Below are positions 60,109 through 64,000 of a stretch of DNA of 64,000 nucleotides, piece after piece. The translations under genes and the position numbers were made by a program. A model generated the notes under the pieces. The model was not told the DNA's origin, made no database searches, and was given only the letters and a program-made list of their open reading frames with translations. The DNA is from Phytobacter ursingii (lineage in GTDB: Bacteria > Pseudomonadota > Gammaproteobacteria > Enterobacterales > Enterobacteriaceae): contig CABDWT010000004.1 in NCBI GenBank assembly GCA_901456055.1, positions 62,001 through 126,000 on the forward strand. The letters are read 5' to 3'. Within the stretch, counting starts at the first letter, position 1; every line of letters starts with the position of its first letter.

Positions 60109-62019
60109 TTACGCTTTCAGCAACGCCAGTACTTCTTCAACGCTATTGGTATTTGCCAGACGCTCGATAACGGTTTCATCATCCAGTGCATTGGTCAGGC
60201 TGGTAATCACCTGAATGTGCTCATTGTTACGAGCGGCGATACCGATAACCAGACGGGCAATATCATCCTCTTCTTCACCGAAACGGACGCCTTGCGGGTA
60301 CTGGCAGAATACTACGCCGGTTTTCAGCACGCGATCTTTCGCTTCAACGGTGCCGTGCGGTACGGCGATGGACTCACCCAGGTACGTCGGGGTCAGTTTT
60401 TCGCGTTCCAGCATCGCCTCAACGTATTCCGGCTGAACATAACCGCCTTTAACCAGTTGCTCACCGGCAAAACGGATAGCTTCTTCTTTGTTGCTTGCAG
60501 TACGGCCCAGGAACACGTTTTCTGCACCCAGCTTGAACAGGTTGCTGTCGCCAGCGTCAAAGCTATCCTGCAAGCTGGCCTGAACCTTTACGCTGTTGTC
60601 CACATGGCGCTGTGCGGCAACCAGGCGTTCAGTCAGATTGCTATACAGGCCGCTGTCCAGGAAGTTGGTCAGCGAAATGTGTTGTGCCTGAGGAGCCTGA
60701 CGCATAGCGCGCTCGGTCAGGTCACGGTGCGTAATCACCAGGTCAACATCTGACGGCAGGCTGTTGATAGCGCTGTTGGTCACAGAGATGTTGGTCAGAC
60801 CGGCATCCTGGACTTTCTTACGCAGCACACCTGCACCCATTGCGCTGGAGCCCATACCGGCATCACACGCAACGATGATTTTACGAACGTGGCTCAGGTC
60901 GTTAGTCACGTCGCCAGCAGCCAGCGGGGTAGCGCCTTTAGACTGTGCTTTCATGTCCTGTACACGACGGGTAGCCGCTTCGATATCTTCCTCTTCTTCT
61001 TTAACTTTGCTGGTTTTCAGCAGGATAGATGCGATAACGAAGGAGACGAGCAGCGCCGCGAAAATAGCCACGAGGTTCGCGAAGTAAGTTCCTTTCGGCG
61101 TCATTGCCAGCACGGCCAGGATAGAACCCGGAGAAGCCGGAGAGACCAGACCGCCGTTCAGCACGCTCAGCGTGAACACGCCAGTCATACCGCCGAGGAT
61201 TACAGCCAGCAGCAGACGTGGGTTCATCAGCACATACGGGAAGTAAATTTCGTGGATACCGCCCAGGAAGTGGATGATAGCTGCGCCGCCAGCAGACTGA
61301 CGAGCACTACCACGACCAAAGAACATGTACGCCAGCAGCACGCCCATCCCCGGACCCGGGTTTGCTTCGATCAGGAAGAAGATAGACTTGCCGAGATCAT
61401 GGGACTGCTGAATACCCAGCGGTGAGAAGATACCGTGGTTGATGGCGTTGTTGAGGAACAGGATTTTCGCCGGTTCAACAAAGATGGACGCCAGCGGCAG
61501 CATGTCGTGCGCCACCATGAAGTTAACGCCTGCAGCCAGGCCTTTAGACAGGACTTCAACCGCAGGGCCGATACCTTTAAACGCCAGCAGTGCCAGGATC
61601 ATACCGATGATGCCAGCGGAGAAGTTATTCACCAGCATTTCGAAACCGGATTTGATCTTACCGTCTACCGCGGCGTCGAATTTCTTGATGCACAGGCCGC
61701 CCAGAGGACCGGCAACCATTGCACCCAGGAACATCGGCATATCCGCACCAACGATAACACCCATGGTAGTGATTGCACCCACCACGCCACCACGATCGCC
61801 ACCCACCAGACGACCACCGGTAAAACCGATCAGCAGCGGCAGCAGGAAAGTAATCATTGGGCCGACGAGTTTCGCCAGCGTTTCGTTTGGTAACCATCCT
61901 GTAGGAATAAACAATGCGGTAATAATACCCCACGCGATAAACGCGCCGATATTTGGCATTACCATGTTGCTGAGGAAGCGACCAAAGCTTTGCACTCTGA
62001 TCTTGATATCGGATGACAT
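60109..62019 (-). CDS. mtlA: Mannitol-specific PTS EIICBA
   Basis: A 636-residue inner-membrane enzyme II that imports and phosphorylates mannitol. EIIC occupies about 1-335 (with GGIHEIYFPYVLM), EIIB about 378-470 with active Cys385 in ACDAGMGSSA, and EIIA about 490-636 with active His555 in IAVPHGTVE. It is one residue shorter than E. coli MtlA. RBS AAGGGG. The promoter region has four good CRP sites. Confidence 0.98.
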   Translation of the reverse strand: MSSDIKIRVQSFGRFLSNMVMPNIGAFIAWGIITALFIPTGWLPNETLAKLVGPMITFLLPLLIGFTGGRLVGGDRGGVVGAITTMGVIVGADMPMFLGAMVAGPLGGLCIKKFDAAVDGKIKSGFEMLVNNFSAGIIGMILALLAFKGIGPAVEVLSKGLAAGVNFMVAHDMLPLASIFVEPAKILFLNNAINHGIFSPLGIQQSHDLGKSIFFLIEANPGPGMGVLLAYMFFGRGSARQSAGGAAIIHFLGGIHEIYFPYVLMNPRLLLAVILGGMTGVFTLSVLNGGLVSPASPGSILAVLAMTPKGTYFANLVAIFAALLVSFVIASILLKTSKVKEEEEDIEAATRRVQDMKAQSKGATPLAAGDVTNDLSHVRKIIVACDAGMGSSAMGAGVLRKKVQDAGLTNISVTNSAINSLPSDVDLVITHRDLTERAMRQAPQAQHISLTNFLDSGLYSNLTERLVAAQRHVDNSVKVQASLQDSFDAGDSNLFKLGAENVFLGRTASNKEEAIRFAGEQLVKGGYVQPEYVEAMLEREKLTPTYLGESIAVPHGTVEAKDRVLKTGVVFCQYPQGVRFGEEEDDIARLVIGIAARNNEHIQVITSLTNALDDETVIERLANTNSVEEVLALLKA

Positions 62020-62164
62020 AAAACACCCCTTCTTATGTTTGCTATCTCACAGGCCGGAAGCCCGAGGTTTTGTTGTTAACGTGGCGGCAGAGGTAGCCGG
62101 ACCCATGATCTGTGCTGCGAAATCTCGCACCGAATTGATGAACTGTCCAGATAGCGCCAATTTG

Positions 62165-62180
62165 TGTGATTAAGATCACG
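62165..62180. promoter_or_regulatory. CRP site 1 upstream of mtlA
   Basis: TGTGA-n6-TCACG, nearly perfect match to the CRP consensus, about 146 bp before the mtlA start. Confidence 0.75.
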
Positions 62181-62208
62181 TTAATGCAGGGGGTATACCA
62201 TCCAATTA

Positions 62209-62224
62209 AGTGATATTTGTCACA
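62209..62224. promoter_or_regulatory. CRP site 2 upstream of mtlA
   Basis: AGTGA-n6-TCACA, one mismatch to TGTGA-n6-TCACA. Confidence 0.7.
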
Positions 62225-62281
62225 AAAAGAATGTGTAAAAAAAGAACAAAGGCTAAAAATTAACCGCCAACTGCCTGTTAA

Positions 62282-62297
62282 TGTGATGTTAATCACA
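62282..62297. promoter_or_regulatory. CRP site 3 upstream of mtlA
   Basis: TGTGA-n6-TCACA, perfect core. Confidence 0.8.
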
Positions 62298-62325
62298 ATT
62301 GTTAACGGTGAGTTTGTTTCTTGTT

Positions 62326-62341
62326 TGTGATCTAAATCACA
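62326..62341. promoter_or_regulatory. CRP site 4 upstream of mtlA
   Basis: TGTGA-n6-TCACA, perfect core. E. coli mtl also has several (five reported) CRP sites; a weak fifth half-site here is at about 62369. Confidence 0.8.
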
Positions 62342-62557
62342 AGATATTTTCGCCAGGAGTTTTCCGAGTGTGATCCCTCGCAAACTGTGGTTTTTCCGGT
62401 CCCATGCCTCTGTAATTCCCTTTCATTTTTCATGCTGTTTCGAAAGCAAGACGCAATGCAATAGAGTCAGAGCAGTTTTCACATTTATGAAATGGTCTGC
62501 GCGCGCTTTGGCCTGGTAGTACATACTTAATGTTTTGTTGGCGAAGCGGAGAAAGCA

Positions 62558-63166
62558 ATGAAACTTATCGGCAGCTATACCAGCCCTTTTGTACGAAAAA
62601 TATCGGTCATCCTGCTGGAGAAGGGCATCACCTTCGAGTTTGTGAATGAACAGCCTTACAACGCGATTAACGGTGTGGCGCATTACAATCCGCTGGGAAA
62701 AGTACCGGCCCTGGTAACCGATGAGGGTGAAGTGTGGTACGACTCGCCGATCATTGCCGAATATATTGACCTGTTGGGCATCGCTCCGGCTATGTTGCCT
62801 GCCGATCCTAAAGCCGCGCTGAAAATTCGTCAGATTGAGGCACTGGCGGACGGGATCATGGATGCGGCGCTGGTTTCCGTACGCGAGCAGGCACGTCCGG
62901 TTGCTCAGCAATCAGAAACGGAACTCTTACGCCAGCGCGAAAAAATCAATCGGGGGCTCGATACCCTGGAAAGCTATATCAACGAAGGGGCATTGCGCAT
63001 TGATGAGATGAACCTTGCCACTATTGCCATTGCCTGCGCCATTAGCTATCTCAATTTTCGCCGTGTCTCGCCCGGCTGGTGTGTTGAACGGCCGCAATTG
63101 GTCAAAATGGTGGAAAATCTCTTTCAGCGTGAAAGCTTTGCGCGCACAGAACCACCAAAGGATTGA
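62558..63166 (+). CDS. yibF: Glutathione S-transferase-like protein YibF
   Basis: A 202-residue GST-fold protein: N-terminal thioredoxin-like domain (about 1-78, with [10 protein letters not shown] and LGKVPALV and the [10 protein letters not shown] glutathione-binding end), C-terminal helical domain (about 85-200). Its substrate is not known. It lies between mtlA (divergent) and selA. Confidence 0.93.
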   Translation: MKLIGSYTSPFVRKISVILLEKGITFEFVNEQPYNAINGVAHYNPLGKVPALVTDEGEVWYDSPIIAEYIDLLGIAPAMLPADPKAALKIRQIEALADGIMDAALVSVREQARPVAQQSETELLRQREKINRGLDTLESYINEGALRIDEMNLATIAIACAISYLNFRRVSPGWCVERPQLVKMVENLFQRESFARTEPPKD

Positions 63167-63262
63167 CGCCCGTTCTGTCAGGCTGAATCAAGTCGCTGTA
63201 CAATCCCTCCATGTCGAATCCCTCTCCTGTCGGGAGGGGGCCACTCTCAGCCAGGCCATTTC

Positions 63263-64000
63263 ATGACAACGGAAAATCACTCGCTTTACAGCCAGATCCC
63301 TTCAACCGATCGCCTGTTACGTGATGAGGCGTTCACTCTGTTACTGACCGAATTTGGGCACAACCGTGTGGCGCAGACGCTGCGCCAGTTGCAGGATGAA
63401 GCCCGTGATGGCATCCGCCAGCGTCAGGCATTGCCCGTCTGGTGTAATGACTGGGCACAGGCAACGTATCAGCGCTTGTTAGATGAAAATGCCAGCGCGC
63501 TGCGTCCGGTCATCAACCTGACAGGCACTGTGCTGCACACCAATCTGGGGCGGGCATTGCAGGCGGAAGCGGCGATAGAGGCGGTCGCACAGGCGATGCG
63601 TTCTCCCGTGACGCTGGAGTATTCGCTGGATGATGCCGGACGCGGGCATCGCGATCGGGCGTTGGCCGATATCCTGTGTCGCCTGACAGGCGCGGAGGAT
63701 GCCTGCATCGTCAATAACAATGCGGCGGCGGTGCTTCTGATGCTGGCGGCAACGGGCAGCGGCAAAGAAGTGGTGGTCTCCCGTGGTGAGCTGGTGGAAA
63801 TCGGCGGCGCGTTTCGTATTCCGGATGTCATGCGTCAGGCAGGCTGTTTTCTGCATGAAGTCGGCACCACCAATCGCACGCATGTTAAAGATTATCGCGA
63901 GGCGGTGAACGACAATACCGCGTTGTTGATGAAGGTGCACACCAGCAACTATCACATTGAAGGCTTTACCAAAACGGTAGACGAAACTGAACTGGTGGCG
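63263..64000 (+). CDS. selA: L-seryl-tRNA(Sec) selenium transferase, N-terminal part
   Basis: The first 246 residues of SelA, cut by the window end (E. coli SelA is 463). SelA is a PLP enzyme that converts Ser-tRNA(Sec) to Sec-tRNA(Sec) with selenophosphate. It reads [19 protein letters not shown], then [24 protein letters not shown] and [13 protein letters not shown]-like [12 protein letters not shown]. The PLP lysine (near 295 in E. coli) would lie beyond the window. The start is 96 bp after yibF. Confidence 0.97.
   Translation, partial: MTTENHSLYSQIPSTDRLLRDEAFTLLLTEFGHNRVAQTLRQLQDEARDGIRQRQALPVWCNDWAQATYQRLLDENASALRPVINLTGTVLHTNLGRALQAEAAIEAVAQAMRSPVTLEYSLDDAGRGHRDRALADILCRLTGAEDACIVNNNAAAVLLMLAATGSGKEVVVSRGELVEIGGAFRIPDVMRQAGCFLHEVGTTNRTHVKDYREAVNDNTALLMKVHTSNYHIEGFTKTVDETELVA

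Overview
The window is enterobacterial chromosome. From yicH to selA the gene order is largely that of Escherichia coli: yicH-xanP, recG-trmH-spoT-rpoZ-gmk, ligB, yicC, rph-pyrE, slmA-dut-coaBC, radC, rpmBG, mutM, coaD, the LPS-core locus, hldD, kbl-tdh, yibQ-envC, gpmM, yibN-grxC-secB-gpsA, cysE, trmL, lldDR, yibL, yibT, mtlADR, yibF, selA. The LPS core genes are of Klebsiella/Serratia/Enterobacter type (waaE beside waaA and coaD, with wabG, wabH and wabN), not of E. coli waaGPSBIJ type. ERIC, REP and Box C repeats are frequent. This fits the Enterobacter/Lelliottia/Leclercia/Klebsiella-like part of Enterobacteriaceae; genus cannot be decided from reading alone.

Layout. (1) 1-7097: an accessory sugar operon with a PRD regulator, separate fructose-family PTS IIA, IIB and IIC subunits, two class II aldolases, a ROK kinase and a D-lyxose isomerase-type cupin. 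It is followed by about 590 gene-free bases rich in hairpins and repeats. (2) 7693-19796: yicH, xanP, a small secreted protein where E. coli has gltS, then the recG-trmH-spoT-rpoZ-gmk group and ligB. (3) 19955-21528: an orphan small gene and a secreted GH28 polygalacturonase where E. coli has yicG. (4) 21663-29629: conserved housekeeping genes for RNA processing, pyrimidines, nucleoid occlusion, dUTP and CoA synthesis, ribosomal proteins and DNA repair. (5) 29633-43472: the LPS-core locus in several transcription units: waaA-waaE-coaD, waaQ-wabG-wabH-GT2, an oppositely oriented wabN-GT9 pair, and hldD-waaF-waaC-waaZ-like-waaL. (6) 43689-54736: threonine catabolism, a waaE-like glycosyltransferase, cell-division hydrolase activation, glycolysis, redox/secretion, cysteine synthesis and tRNA modification. 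(7) 54737-62557: a 4 x 55-bp tandem array inside a Box C element, an lld operon that lacks lldP but keeps two LldR operators, yibL/yibT, and the mannitol operon with four good CRP sites. (8) 62558-64000: yibF and the start of selA, cut by the window end.

The main departures from the expected backbone are the sugar operon, the absence of gltS, yicG and lldP from their usual places, the pectinase gene, the inverted wabN-GT9 cassette, a WaaE-like transferase in the slot where E. coli has waaH/yibD (with a YibD-like protein inside the core cluster instead), and ERIC elements whose ends appear to supply ribosome-binding sites and, for hldD, the last codons.
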